Origin: Cytophagaceae bacterium ABcell3
Lineage (GTDB): Bacteria; Bacteroidota; Bacteroidia; Cytophagales; Cytophagaceae
Assembly: GCA_030913385.1 (NCBI GenBank)
Contig: CP133159.1
Span: 1,138,584-1,202,583, forward strand
Length of the DNA stretch: 64,000 nucleotides
Reading direction: 5' to 3'
Below are positions 18,497 to 28,872 of this stretch, one piece after another. A program made the position numbers and the translations under genes. Every line of letters starts with the position of its first letter. Position 1 is the stretch's first letter. A model generated the notes under the pieces. That model was given only the letters and a program-made list of their open reading frames with translations, did no database searches and was not told where the DNA came from.

Positions 18497-20092
18497 ATGG
18501 CTGGAGGAAAAGAAACCCCAAGACAGAAGATGATAGGTATGATGTACCTAGTTCTTCTTGCCTTGCTAGCCTTACAAGTCAGCGCCGTGATTATTCAGAA
18601 ATTTCAATTTCTGGACACGAGTTTGATGATTGTTAATGATAAGGCGGGTATAGAACATGATGAAACTGTAAGGTCCATTAGGGCAACAGTTGAAAAAGAA
18701 GGTAACGATGAAAAAGACCTTAAGGTCGTGGAAAAAGCTGAAGAAGTTAGAGATAGGACTACTGAGCTTGTAAATTACATGAACGACCTAAGGAACATGC
18801 TTATCGAAAAAACCGGTGGGTACAATGATGACAGTACTTATGCCGGAGCTAAAGAAGAGGACAAGGTAATGGAAATTATGCTTGGCCCTGAAGGTAAGAA
18901 AAGTGGAGATGCGTATGAGCTTCAGAAGCGTCTTAATGCTTTTTCAGATTATTTGAATGAAGTTGGCGTAAAAGCTCCTAAACTTGCCATGGATGGCAAA
19001 GAAGATCCATTGTTTAAGAATGACAAAAGTCAAAGAACAAAGGATTTCGCACAAATTAACTTTGCCCAAACTCCAATGGTAGCTGCGCTTGCTATGATTG
19101 CTCAAAAGCAGTCTGAGGTGCTAAAGTACGAAAACGAGGCACTTACTATGTTAGCAAGTGAAGTTGGTGCACATAAAGTTAACTTCGACCAAGTAGTGGC
19201 AATGGTTAGACCTAGGTCAAATGTAGTTGCTGCTGGAACTAAGTATGAAGCTGAATTATTTATTGCAGCATCTTCTAGCTCTATTACTCCTACTATGAAA
19301 TATGAGGGAAAAGAAATTCCTGTAGTAGATGGTAAAGGTCAGGTTTCATTTGTTGCTAAGCCTGCTGGTAAATATGACAAAGAAGGTAATGCAAAAGCAA
19401 CTTGGACTGGGTCTATTACTATTAAGAATAAAGGTAGGGATACTACTTTTACAGTAACGGAAGAGTATACTATTGCTAAGCCTGTAATATCGATTCAAGC
19501 TGCTGCGGTATCTGCTCTTTACATGAACTGTGGTAATGAACTTGATGTGCAAGTGCCTGCTCTAGGGTCTACTTATAACCCTAAGTTTACTGCTACTGGT
19601 GCTAAAGTAATTCCTGGTTCTGAAAAAGGTAAAGTTACGCTAGTTCCTAACAAAGCTAAGGTTAGATTGAATGTAGCTAGTAATGGTAACCCTATTGGAC
19701 ATCAAGACTTTGGTGTGAGAATGGTTCCTAGACCTGAACTTCAAATCTGGGACAAAGGCAAGCCTGTAAATGAGAAAACTGGTGTGCCAGCTCCTGGACC
19801 TAGAATGCTTGTTGCTAAAGCTATACCTGATGAAAGTTTCAAAAACTTCCTTCCAAAGGATGCGCGCTACAGAGTAGCACAATGGGAAGCCATTCTTGTA
19901 AGGGGGAAGAGACCTGTAGGAGCTCCTCAAGTATTTACTTCAGAAAATGGAAACTTAGCTACTTTCGCTTCTCAAGCACAGCCTGGTGACAGGATTTTGG
20001 TAGAGATTAAGAAAGTTGTTAGAATGAACTTCCTGAATGAATTAGAAGAGGTTTCTATTCCTACGACTGTTAAAAATATACCTCTGAACTAA
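18497..20092 (+). CDS. gldM: GldM/PorM T9SS and gliding motor subunit
   Basis: A 531-residue protein that begins MAGGKETPRQKMIGMMYLVL, with one transmembrane helix at about residues 12-33 and a long periplasmic part built of four domains in the known structures. Recognisable segments are ALQVSAVIIQKFQFLD after the helix, a helical D1 of about 180 residues, and then strand-rich domains with VGAHKVNFDQVVAMVRPRSN, ALYMNCGNELDVQVPALG and GKVTLVPNKAKVRLNV. GldM transmits torque from GldL across the periplasm to the GldK/GldN ring. Normal family length. It lies 53 bases after gldL and 27 before gldN; the four genes are surely one operon. Confidence 0.96.
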   Translation: MAGGKETPRQKMIGMMYLVLLALLALQVSAVIIQKFQFLDTSLMIVNDKAGIEHDETVRSIRATVEKEGNDEKDLKVVEKAEEVRDRTTELVNYMNDLRNMLIEKTGGYNDDSTYAGAKEEDKVMEIMLGPEGKKSGDAYELQKRLNAFSDYLNEVGVKAPKLAMDGKEDPLFKNDKSQRTKDFAQINFAQTPMVAALAMIAQKQSEVLKYENEALTMLASEVGAHKVNFDQVVAMVRPRSNVVAAGTKYEAELFIAASSSSITPTMKYEGKEIPVVDGKGQVSFVAKPAGKYDKEGNAKATWTGSITIKNKGRDTTFTVTEEYTIAKPVISIQAAAVSALYMNCGNELDVQVPALGSTYNPKFTATGAKVIPGSEKGKVTLVPNKAKVRLNVASNGNPIGHQDFGVRMVPRPELQIWDKGKPVNEKTGVPAPGPRMLVAKAIPDESFKNFLPKDARYRVAQWEAILVRGKRPVGAPQVFTSENGNLATFASQAQPGDRILVEIKKVVRMNFLNELEEVSIPTTVKNIPLN

Positions 20093-20119
20093 ATTATTTT
20101 ATAATAAACAGGATATGTT

Positions 20120-20971
20120 ATGAAAAAATTAAGTGTTATTGTTATGGCATTTGTCTTATTATCTGGATTGTCTGGGCTTCAAGCCCAGACAAAGATAAAG
20201 GACATTATGTATGAAGATGGATATAATAAATACTCTCTAAGGCCAGTACATGAATCTGATATTATGTACAGAAAGACCCTAATTAGGGCTTTGGATTTGA
20301 GAGAAAAGCAAAATAAGCCGATTTTCTCTGAAAAAAGGGAAATTACCAGAATTTTCATCGAAGCTGTGGAAAACGGCATCATTACTCCTTACCGTAATGA
20401 CTCTCTTGAAGATGGTGGTCAATTAACAATTGCGGAATTTAAGGAAGCAATAGAAATGCCTTCTTCAGAGCCGGAACTTTCTCCGGAAGAAAAAGAAATC
20501 ATGTTGCAAATGGGAGACTCTTCTTTCATGTATTCATCTGGAACGGAGTACTACTTCCCTCGTGACCTTTATCAAATGGAAATCAAAGAAGATCTTTTGT
20601 TTGATAAAGAAAGATCTAGAATGTACTATGACATTATAGCTATTACTTTATTTGTGCCTGCTGACCACGGAGCAAACATCAAAGGAATTCAGCTTCCTAT
20701 AGCATCTTTCAGCTATAAAGAAGTTACTGAAAAGTTGTTCAAGGATAACCCTGAAGCTATTTGGTATAATCCGCAAAATGATGCTTCTCACATTAACCTT
20801 GCTGATGCTTTTGAACTTAGATTGTTTAGTTCTTATATCATTAGGGTTTCTAACCCTATGAATCAGTACTTGGTTGACATTTATGGTGGCGATCAACAAA
20901 AAGGTATCATGGCTTCATCATGGGCTGCACATGATCTTCTTGAGTACGAACATAACCTGTGGGAATTTTAA
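20120..20971 (+). CDS. gldN: GldN/PorN T9SS ring protein
   Basis: Periplasmic protein of 283 residues with signal peptide (MKKLSVIVMAFVLLSGLSG, cleavage near LQAQ). Family-typical segments are HESDIMYRKTLIRALDLREKQNKP, LYQMEIKEDLLFDKERSRMYYDIIAITLFVP and EAIWYNPQNDASHINLADAFELRLFSSYI. GldN binds GldK and GldM and completes the periplasmic ring of T9SS. It is the last gene of the operon and is followed 30 bases later by a strong intrinsic terminator, so the motility operon ends here and does not read into the repeat array behind it. Confidence 0.95.
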   Translation: MKKLSVIVMAFVLLSGLSGLQAQTKIKDIMYEDGYNKYSLRPVHESDIMYRKTLIRALDLREKQNKPIFSEKREITRIFIEAVENGIITPYRNDSLEDGGQLTIAEFKEAIEMPSSEPELSPEEKEIMLQMGDSSFMYSSGTEYYFPRDLYQMEIKEDLLFDKERSRMYYDIIAITLFVPADHGANIKGIQLPIASFSYKEVTEKLFKDNPEAIWYNPQNDASHINLADAFELRLFSSYIIRVSNPMNQYLVDIYGGDQQKGIMASSWAAHDLLEYEHNLWEF

Positions 20972-21000
20972 TACAACACTTAATTTTTTCATAAACCGAA

Positions 21001-21026
21001 GGGCTGTCGTTAGACAGCCCTTTTTT
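21001..21026 (+). terminator. terminator of the gldKLMN operon
   Basis: GGGCTGTC - GTTA - GACAGCCC forms a perfect 8 bp GC-rich stem followed by six T. It lies 30 bases after the gldN stop. Confidence 0.93.
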
Positions 21027-21061
21027 AGTTTTAAGGATAGGGGATACAACCTAGTTCTCAG

Positions 21062-21299
21062 GTTCTACAGATCCCTCGTTTCTCGGGATGACCGGTTATT
21101 ATGAATGTAATTGACAGAAAACCAAAATGTAACCGTCATTGCGAGGCAAAAGGTAGCGATGGAAAGAGTTCTTGGTTGAAGTTTAAATTGTTAGTTTCTT
21201 ATGAAAAAATGCCGCGGCAATCTGGTTGCGGAGAGCCCCTACGGTTGTTATTCTAAAATCTATTAATCTGGTATTTTCTATTTATAACCTTTGACAGGT
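21062..21299. repeat. left flank of the tandem array: REP-like repeats
   Basis: No gene. Three short elements recur on the other side of the array. CAGATCCCTCGTT..CTCGGGATGACCGG at 21068-21096 recurs at 26848-26876. An inverted CGTCATTGCGAGG at 21134-21146 is the reverse complement of the core repeated at 26454-26786. The block around ATGCCGCGGCAATCTG at 21193-21224 recurs at 26375-26407. These look like short intergenic palindromic repeats that surrounded the site before the 490 bp unit expanded. Confidence 0.6.
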
Positions 21300-24200
21300 T
21301 GTTTTAAACTTTAAAAACCAAGACTATAGCTGCCTTCCCGCACCTGTTGCGGGGTCTGTTTGGGTAATGGTAGGATGTATTTCTTCGAATTATCAAATCA
21401 TTACATTGGTCGCTTTATTATAAACCTAATGAGCTAATGTTACCTAAAGCTCATTCTCCATTTTTTCTTACCTTTTTTGCTTGTCCAAAAAAGGTAACCA
21501 AAAAAAGACACTATGGCTGAAAGGCATATTGCCACGCGCTAAACGCACAGTGCCTCCCTGCCAAAAAAATGCCTTAACTGACGATTCATTGTCAAAGGCA
21601 GTTCTTAATTGCGGCATTTTTAAAAATCCGGCACCCCACAAGCCGCAATATGCCCACGCCAGCCATAGAGTCCCCTCCCGCCCTTAGTAGCTATCGGACT
21701 GCTGATTATGGAGTTATTCTTTTTGTCTACTTTTCGGCTCTTGCCAGTTTGGAGGTTATCGCTGGTTTTTGTTGTTAGAATTTTGGGATGGTGGTTAAAA
21801 CTCTAATATCAAACACTATAGCTGCCTCCCCGCACCTGTTGCGGGGTCTGTTTGGGTTATGGTAGGATGTATTTCTTCGAATTATCAAATCATTACATTG
21901 ATCGCTTTATTATAAACCTAATGAGCTAATGTCACCTAAAGCCCATTCTTCATTTTTCTTACCTTTTTTGCTTGTCCAAAAAAGGTAACCAAAAAAAGAC
22001 ACTATGGCTGAAAGGCATATTGCCACGCACTAAACGCACAGTGCCTCCCTGCCAAAAAAATGCCTTAACTGACGATTCATTGTCAAAGGCAGTTTTTAAT
22101 GGCGGCATTTTTAAAAATCCGGCACCCCACAAGCCGCAATATGCCCACACCAGCCATAGAGTCCCCTCCCGCCCTTAGTAGCTATCGGACTGCTGATTAT
22201 GGAGTTATTCTTTTTGTCTACTTTTCGGCTCTTGCCAGTTTGGAGGTTATCGCTGGTTTTTGTTGTTAGAATTTTGGGATGGTGGTTAAAACTCTAATAT
22301 CAAACACTATAGCTGCCTCCCCGCACCTGTTGCGGGGTCTGTTTGGGTTATGGTAGGATGTATTTCTTCGAATTATCAAATCATTATATTGATCGCTTTA
22401 TTATAAACCTAATGAGCTAATGTTACCTAAAGCCCATTCTCCATTTTTGGTTACCTTTTTTGCTTGTCCAAAAAAGGTAACCAAAAAAGGACACTATGGC
22501 TGCAAGGCATATTGCCACGCGCTAAACGCACAATCCCTCCCTGCCAGAAAAATGCCTTAACTGACGATTCATTGTCAAAGGCAGTTTTTAATGGCGGCAT
22601 TTTTAAAAATCCGGCAGCCCACAAGCCGCAATATGCCCACGCCAGCCATAGAGTCCCCTCCCGCCCTTAGTAGCTATCGGACTGCTGATTATGGAATTAT
22701 TCTTTTTGTCTACTTTTCGGATCTTACCAGTTAGGAGGTTATCGCAAATTTTGACTGTTAGTTTTTTGGGATGGTGTTTTAAACGCTAAAAATAAACAAT
22801 ATAGCTGTCTCCCCGCACCTGTTGCGGGGTCTGTTTGGGTTATGGTAGGATGTATTTCTTCGAATTATCAAATCATTATATTGATCGCTTTATTATAAAC
22901 CTAATGAGCTAATGTTACCTAAAGCTCATTCTCCATTTTTTCTTACCTTTTTTGCTTGTCCAAAAAAGGTAACCAAAAAAGGACACTATGGCTGAAAGGC
23001 ATATTGCCACGCGCTAAACGCACAACCCTCCCTGCCAAAAAAATGCCTTAACTGACGATTCATTGTCAAAGGCAGTTTTTAATGGCGGCATTTTTAAAAA
23101 TCCGGCACCCCACAAGCCGCAATATGCCCACACCAGCCATAGAGTCCCCTCCCGCCCTTAGTAGCTATCGGACTGCTGATTATGGAGTTATTCTTTTTGT
23201 CTACTTTTCGGCTCTTGCCAGTTTGGAGGTTATCGCTGGTTTTTGTTGTTAGAATTTTGGGATGGTGGTTAAAACTCTAATATCAAACACTATAGCTGCC
23301 TCCCCGCACCTGTTGCGGGGTCTGTTTGGGTTATGGTAGGATGTATTTCTTCGAATTATCAAATCATTACATTGATCGCTTTATTATAAACCTAATGAGC
23401 TAATGTCACCTAAAGCCCATTCTTCATTTTTCTTACCTTTTTTGCTTGTCAAAAAAGGTAACCAAAAAAGACACTATGGCTGAAAGGCATATTGCCACGC
23501 ACTAAACGCACAGTGCCTCCCTGCCAAAAAAATGCCTTAACTGACGATTCATTGTCAAAGGCAGTTTTTAATGGCGGCATTTTTAAAAATCCGGCAGCCC
23601 ACAAGCCGCAATATGCCCACGCCAGCCATAGAGTCCCCGCCCGCCCTTAGTAGCTATCGGACTGCTGATTATGGAATTATTCTTTTTGTCTACTTTTCGG
23701 ATCTTACCAGTTAGGAGGTTATCGCAAATTTTGACTGTTAGTTTTTTGGGATGGTGTTTTAAACGCTAAAAATAAACAATATAGCTGTCTCCCCGCACCT
23801 GTTGCGGGGTGTTATGGTAGGATGTATTTCTTCGAATTATCAAATCATTATATTGATCGCTTTATTATAAACCTAATGAGCTAATGTTACCTAAAGCTCA
23901 TTCTCCATTTTTTCTTACCTTTTTTGCTTGTCCAAAAAAGGTAACCAAAAAAGGACACTATGGCTGAAAGGCATATTGCCACGCGCTAAACGCACAATCC
24001 CTCCCTGCCAGAAAAATGCCTTAACTGACGATTCATTGTCAAAGGCATTATTTTATGGCGGCATTTTTAAAAATCCGGCAGCCCACAAGCCGCAATATGC
24101 CCACGCCAGCCATAGAGTCCCCGCCCGCCCTTAGTAGCTATCGGACTGCTGATTATGGAATTATTCTTTTTGTCTACTTTTCGGATCTTACCAGTTAGGA

Positions 24201-26258
24201 GGTTATCGCAAATTTTGACTGTTAGTTTTTTGGGATGGTGTTTTAAACGCTAAAAATAAACAATATAGCTGTCTCCCCGCACCTGTTGCGGGGTGTTATG
24301 GTAGGATGTATTTCTTCGAATTATCAAATCATTATATTGATCGCTTTATTATAAACCTAATGAGCTAATGTTACCTAAAGCTCATTCTCCATTTTTTCTT
24401 ACCTTTTTTGCTTGTCCAAAAAAGGTAACCAAAAAAGGACACTATGGCTGAAAGGCATATTGCCACGCGCTAAACGCACAACCCTCCCTGCCAAAAAAAT
24501 GCCTTAACTGACGATTCATTGTCAAAGGCAGTTTTTAATGGCGGCATTTTTAAAAATCCGGCACCCCACAAGCCGCAATATGCCCACACCAGCCATAGAG
24601 TCCCCTCCCGCCCTTAGTAGCTATCGGACTGCTGATTATGGAGTTATTCTTTTTGTCTACTTTTCGGCTCTTGCCAGTTTGGAGGTTATCGCTGGTTTTT
24701 GTTGTTAGAATTTTGGGATGGTGGTTAAAACTCTAATATCAAACACTATAGCTGCCTCCCCGCACCTGTTGCGGGGTCTGTTTGGGTTATGGTAGGATGT
24801 ATTTCTTCGAATTATCAAATCATTACATTGATCGCTTTATTATAAACCTAATGAGCTAATGTCACCTAAAGCCCATTCTTCATTTTTCTTACCTTTTTTG
24901 CTTGTCCAAAAAAGGTAACCAAAAAAAGACACTATGGCTGAAAGGCATATTGCCACGCACTAAACGCACAGTGCCTCCCTGCCAAAAAAATGCCTTAACT
25001 GACGATTCATTGTCAAAGGCAGTTTTTAATGGCGGCATTTTTAAAAATCCGGCACCCCACAAGCCGCAATATGCCCACACCAGCCATAGAGTCCCCTCCC
25101 GCCCTTAGTAGCTATCGGACTGCTGATTATGGAGTTATTCTTTTTGTCTACTTTTCGGCTCTTGCCAGTTTGGAGGTTATCGCTGGTTTTTGTTGTTAGA
25201 ATTTTGGGATGGTGGTTAAAACTCTAATATCAAACACTATAGCTGCCTCCCCGCACCTGTTGCGGGGTCTGTTTGGGTTATGGTAGGATGTATTTCTTCG
25301 AATTATCAAATCATTATATTGATCGCTTTATTATAAACCTAATGAGCTAATGTTACCTAAAGCCCATTCTCCATTTTTTCTTACCTTTTTTGCTTGTCCA
25401 AAAAAGGTAACCAAAAAAGGACACTATGGCTGCAAGGCATATTGCCACGCGCTAAACGCACAATCCCTCCCTGCCAGAAAAATGCCTTAACTGACGATTC
25501 ATTGTCAAAGGCAGTTTTTAATGGCGGCATTTTTAAAAATCCGGCACCCCACAAGCCGCAATATGCCCACGCCAGCCATAGAGTCCCCTCCCGCCCTTAG
25601 TAGCTATCGGACTGCTGATTATGGAGTTATTCTTTTTGTCTACTTTTCGGCTCTTGCCAGTTTGGAGGTTATCGCTGGTTTTTGTTGTTAGAATTTTGGG
25701 ATGGTGGTTAAAACTCTAATATCAAACACTATAGCTGCCTCCCCGCACCTGTTGCGGGGTCTGTTTGGGTTATGGTAGGATGTATTTCTTCGAATTATCA
25801 AATCATTACATTGATCGCTTTATTATAAACCTAATGAGCTAATGTCACCTAAAGCCCATTCTTCATTTTTCTTACCTTTTTTGCTTGTCAAAAAAGGTAA
25901 CCAAAAAAGACACTATGGCTGAAAGGCATATTGCCACGCACTAAACGCACAGTGCCTCCCTGCCAAAAAAATGCCTTAACTGACGATTCATTGTCAAAGG
26001 CAGTTTTTAATGGCGGCATTTTTAAAAATCCGGCACCCCACAAGCCGCAATATGCCCACACCAGCCATAGAGTCCCCTCCCGCCCTTAGTAGCTACCGGT
26101 CTGCTGATTATGGAGTTATTCTTTTTGTCTACTTTTCGGATCTTACCAGTTAGGAGGTTATCGCAAATTTTGACTGTTAGTTTTTTGGGATGGTGTTTTA
26201 AACGCTAAAAATAAACAATATAGCTGTCTCCCCGCACCTGTTGCGGGGTCTGTTTGGG
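21300..26258. repeat. tandem array of ten ~490 bp hairpin-rich units plus a 70 bp partial unit
   Basis: The conserved point GCTTGTCC (or GCTTGTCA) occurs with its TTGTC at 21481, 21972, 22464, 22956, 23446, 23928, 24412, 24902, 25394 and 25885, a spacing of 482-492 bases. Each unit holds, in order: a CCCCGCA-CCTGT-TGCGGGG hairpin; an AT-rich stretch with TTCGAATTATCAAATCATTA; a long hairpin CTTACCTTTTTTG-CTTGTC-CAAAAAAGGTAA; TGCCTTAACTGAC-GATTCATT-GTCAAAGGCA; GGCATTTTTAAAAATCCGGC; and a 3' block in two versions, A (CGCTGGTTTTTGTTG) or B (CGCAAATTTTGACTG). Order of 3' types: A A B A B B A A A B. Units are almost identical in sequence, so the array is young or is being homogenised. A 68-codon ORF from TTG is intact in only six units. 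No transposase, integrase or attachment-like ends are visible. It is not a CRISPR array: the repeat is far too long and no variable spacers are present. Confidence 0.93.
22444..22487. repeat. longest hairpin of the array, in unit 3
   Basis: In unit 3 the sequence GGTTACCTTTTTTG (22449-22462) faces CAAAAAAGGTAACC (22469-22482) across a 6-base loop. Five flanking T and five flanking A extend the stem to 19 perfect base pairs. In the other units GG is replaced by TC or TT at the 5' side and the perfect stem is about 12 bp. This is the most stable structural element of the unit on paper. Confidence 0.8.
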
Positions 26259-27047
26259 TAAAGCAGGAATGTGAATTGCAAAATATTAGGCAGGTGCCAG
26301 CGTCTGACAGATTCCTCCTGCGTCGGAATGACAGGTTATATATCATTGCATCATCATATCATCGAATCATCCTTAAGCTTCTTATGAAACAATGCCGCGG
26401 CAATCTGTTGGCGGTAAGTTGTGTTGGTTGATTATTTGTGGGAGAACAATATTAGACCTGACGATGAGATTGCTTCGTCGTCCCTCCTCGCAATGACGTG
26501 GTGGGGTGAGTAGTAATAGTGGTTGGTATTATCTATTAGGTTGTAAAAACATCTTCCCTTTAATCCAGTCTATCCTTTTATCCTGCGAATCCCGGTTCAG
26601 ATAGTACATTACTAGACCTGACGATGAGATTGCTTCGTCGTTGCCTCCTCGCAATGACGGTGGGGTAAAGTGATGGTATATAGATTATTTACCTGTCAGC
26701 GTCCCTTGGTCCTGACAGCGTAAGTGTTAAACAACCTGACGGTGGGCTTGCTTCGTGGTTACCTCCTCGCAATGACGTGGTGGGGTGATGTGATGAATGG
26801 TATACAGGATGAATGTTTAGGGATCAATTAGCGGAGCGAAAATCCAACAGATCCCTCGTTCCTCGGGATGACCGGCTATTATAAGGCAGATTGGGTTTGT
26901 TGTAGTGTTAAAATGCGATTTATCGTCTTCTATACAAGCAGTTAACTGCCTTTATCAGAATGTAGCGAGATACTAGGAATGGTGATGAAATCTGCACACT
27001 TCAAGTAAAGCTTTTTCATAGGCTTTCTTTTGCTCAAATCTACACTT
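26259..27047. repeat. right flank of the array: cluster of short dispersed repeats, no gene
   Basis: Three copies of a ~53 bp element reading ACCTGACGATGAGATTGCTTC followed by CCTCCTCGCAATGACG lie at 26454-26507, 26614-26666 and 26734-26786. Each can fold through ATTGC/GCAAT. Also here are the second copies of the flank repeats of 21193-21224 (at 26375-26407) and 21068-21096 (at 26848-26876), and a related CAGATTCCTCCTGCGTCGGAATGAC at 26307-26331. I see no coding frame of credible composition before uvrC ends at 27048. Confidence 0.7.
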
Positions 27048-28838
27048 TTATTGTTGGCTGTAGAACTTATAGATTACTTCTGCTTTACTTTTTCCTACCA
27101 CTTTCTCTAATTCTGACAGTTCTGCTTCTTTTATTCTCTTCGGCGATTTAAAGTGTTTTATTAACTTTTCGTGTGTTTTCTCCCCAATTCCTGTTATTTC
27201 GCTCAATGAACTTTTTAAAGAGCCTCCCGATCTTTTTTGTCTGTGGAATGTGATTGCAAAGCGATGGGCTTCATTTCTGATAAATTGGAGCAATCTTAGG
27301 GATTCAGATTTTTTATCAATATATAGTGGATCTTTATCGCCAGGGTAAAATATCTCTTCCAGCCTTTTAGCTATTCCAATAATTGGGATTTTTCCGTATA
27401 TATTTAACTCTTGAAGTGCTTCACATGCTGCATTTAACTGGCCTTTGCCTCCATCAATAACGATAAGCTGAGGCAAGCTCTTTTGTTCATCCAAAAGCCT
27501 TTTATAGCGGCGATAGACGATTTCACGCATGGAACCAAAATCATCTGGCCCTACTACTGTTTTGATGTTGTAATGACGATATTCTTTTTTGGCTGGTTTC
27601 CCTTTTATAAAACATACCATGGCTGCTACAGGGTTGGTCCCTTGAATGTTTGAGTTGTCAAAGCATTCTATGTGCTCCGGAAGTTGGGACAGGGACAAGT
27701 CTTTTTGCAATTGTTTTATAACCCTGAGGCCAGGATCTTCTTTTTCCCTTAGGCTTTTTTGGAGAAGCTGCTCGCTAGCATTTTTGTAAGACAACTCCAC
27801 TAGCTTTTTTTTGTCTCCAATTTTGGGTATGATTATTTTGATTCCGCTTATGTCGGAGTCTGTTTCTATATTGGACAGTATTTCTACAGGTTGTGCTCCA
27901 GTGTCATTTTTTACTGCTGCAATGGCCATGAGCAATATTTCTTCTTCTGTTTCATCCAATTTCCTTTTGACAGTCAGTGTTCGGGTATAGACTATTCTTC
28001 CTTCTCTTATCATCAAGCAGTTTACAGCTACCATTTTATCTCTGGTAGCTATAGAAAAGACGGCTAAATCTGTCACTTTGGGATTAACAATAACAGATGA
28101 TGCTTGGAATTTAGTGAGCAAGTGCAGCTTTTGCTTAAAGGTTTCTGCTTTTTCAAAATCTAAGGCTTCTGCAGCTTTTTGCATTTCATTTTGAAAGTGT
28201 GCTTTTACTGAACTGATATTTCCTTTCAAAATCTGGTGTACCTGCTCTATATTGCGGTTATACTCTTCTTCTGACTGCAAACCTTCACAGGGGCCTTTGC
28301 AGTTTCCAATGTGGTATTCTAGACAGACTTTATATTTGCCGTTTTCAATGTTTTCTTCTGACAATAGGAAGTTACACGTCCTTAACTGATAAAGGTCTCT
28401 TGCCAGTTCTGTAATTGTGTTTATCGCTTTTACACTTGAATACGGGCCGTAATAGGTGCCTTGGGCTTTGTTAAATGTCCTTGTGTTGAACAGCCTGGGG
28501 AAGCGTTCATTGGAAATACAAACATAAGGATATGTCTTGTCATCCTTTAAAAGAATGTTGTATTTGGGTTGGTGATTTTTTATCAGGTTGTTTTCAAGTA
28601 AATAGGCATCAAATTCAGTATTAACTATAGTAAACTCGATAGATGCTATTTGAGAAACAAGCCTTTGTGTTTTTCTGTCTAGGTAAGACTGTTTATTAAA
28701 GTAGTTACTTACCCTTTTTTTGAGGCTTTTAGCCTTGCCTACGTATATAAGCTCTTTTTCAGTGTCAAAGAACTTATATACGCCAGGTTTGTCAGGCAAA
28801 TTTTTTATTTCTTCTTTTTCAATATGTTCATTGGCCAT
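27048..28838 (-). CDS. uvrC: excinuclease ABC subunit C
   Basis: A 596-residue nuclease that makes both incisions in nucleotide excision repair after UvrA/UvrB find the lesion. Domains in order: GIY-YIG nuclease (NLPDKPGVYKFFD, LIYVGKAKSLKKRVSNYF), a Cys-rich stretch (LRTCNF, KVCLEYHIGNCKGPCEG), the UvrB-binding UVR helix pair (EMQKAAEALDFEKAETFKQKL), the RNase H-like C-terminal endonuclease (IECFDNSNIQGTNPVAAMVCF, LIVIDGGKGQLNAA), and a tandem helix-hairpin-helix end (ITGIGEKTHEKLIKHF, LEKVVGKSKAEVIYKF). Normal length. It is downstream of the penicillin-binding protein gene on the same strand with a 34-base gap. Confidence 0.97.
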   Translation of the reverse strand: MANEHIEKEEIKNLPDKPGVYKFFDTEKELIYVGKAKSLKKRVSNYFNKQSYLDRKTQRLVSQIASIEFTIVNTEFDAYLLENNLIKNHQPKYNILLKDDKTYPYVCISNERFPRLFNTRTFNKAQGTYYGPYSSVKAINTITELARDLYQLRTCNFLLSEENIENGKYKVCLEYHIGNCKGPCEGLQSEEEYNRNIEQVHQILKGNISSVKAHFQNEMQKAAEALDFEKAETFKQKLHLLTKFQASSVIVNPKVTDLAVFSIATRDKMVAVNCLMIREGRIVYTRTLTVKRKLDETEEEILLMAIAAVKNDTGAQPVEILSNIETDSDISGIKIIIPKIGDKKKLVELSYKNASEQLLQKSLREKEDPGLRVIKQLQKDLSLSQLPEHIECFDNSNIQGTNPVAAMVCFIKGKPAKKEYRHYNIKTVVGPDDFGSMREIVYRRYKRLLDEQKSLPQLIVIDGGKGQLNAACEALQELNIYGKIPIIGIAKRLEEIFYPGDKDPLYIDKKSESLRLLQFIRNEAHRFAITFHRQKRSGGSLKSSLSEITGIGEKTHEKLIKHFKSPKRIKEAELSELEKVVGKSKAEVIYKFYSQQ

Positions 28839-28872
28839 ATTCTATTCTCAAGAAATTAGCACTGAGGTGTTC

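Noticed and set aside
21300-26258. CRISPR array
   Set aside because: The repeats are ~490 bases, contiguous and without unique spacers, and no cas genes are present.
21300-26882. Insertion sequence or transposon
   Set aside because: No frame resembles a transposase or integrase in any unit or flank, and no terminal inverted repeats with target duplication could be defined.
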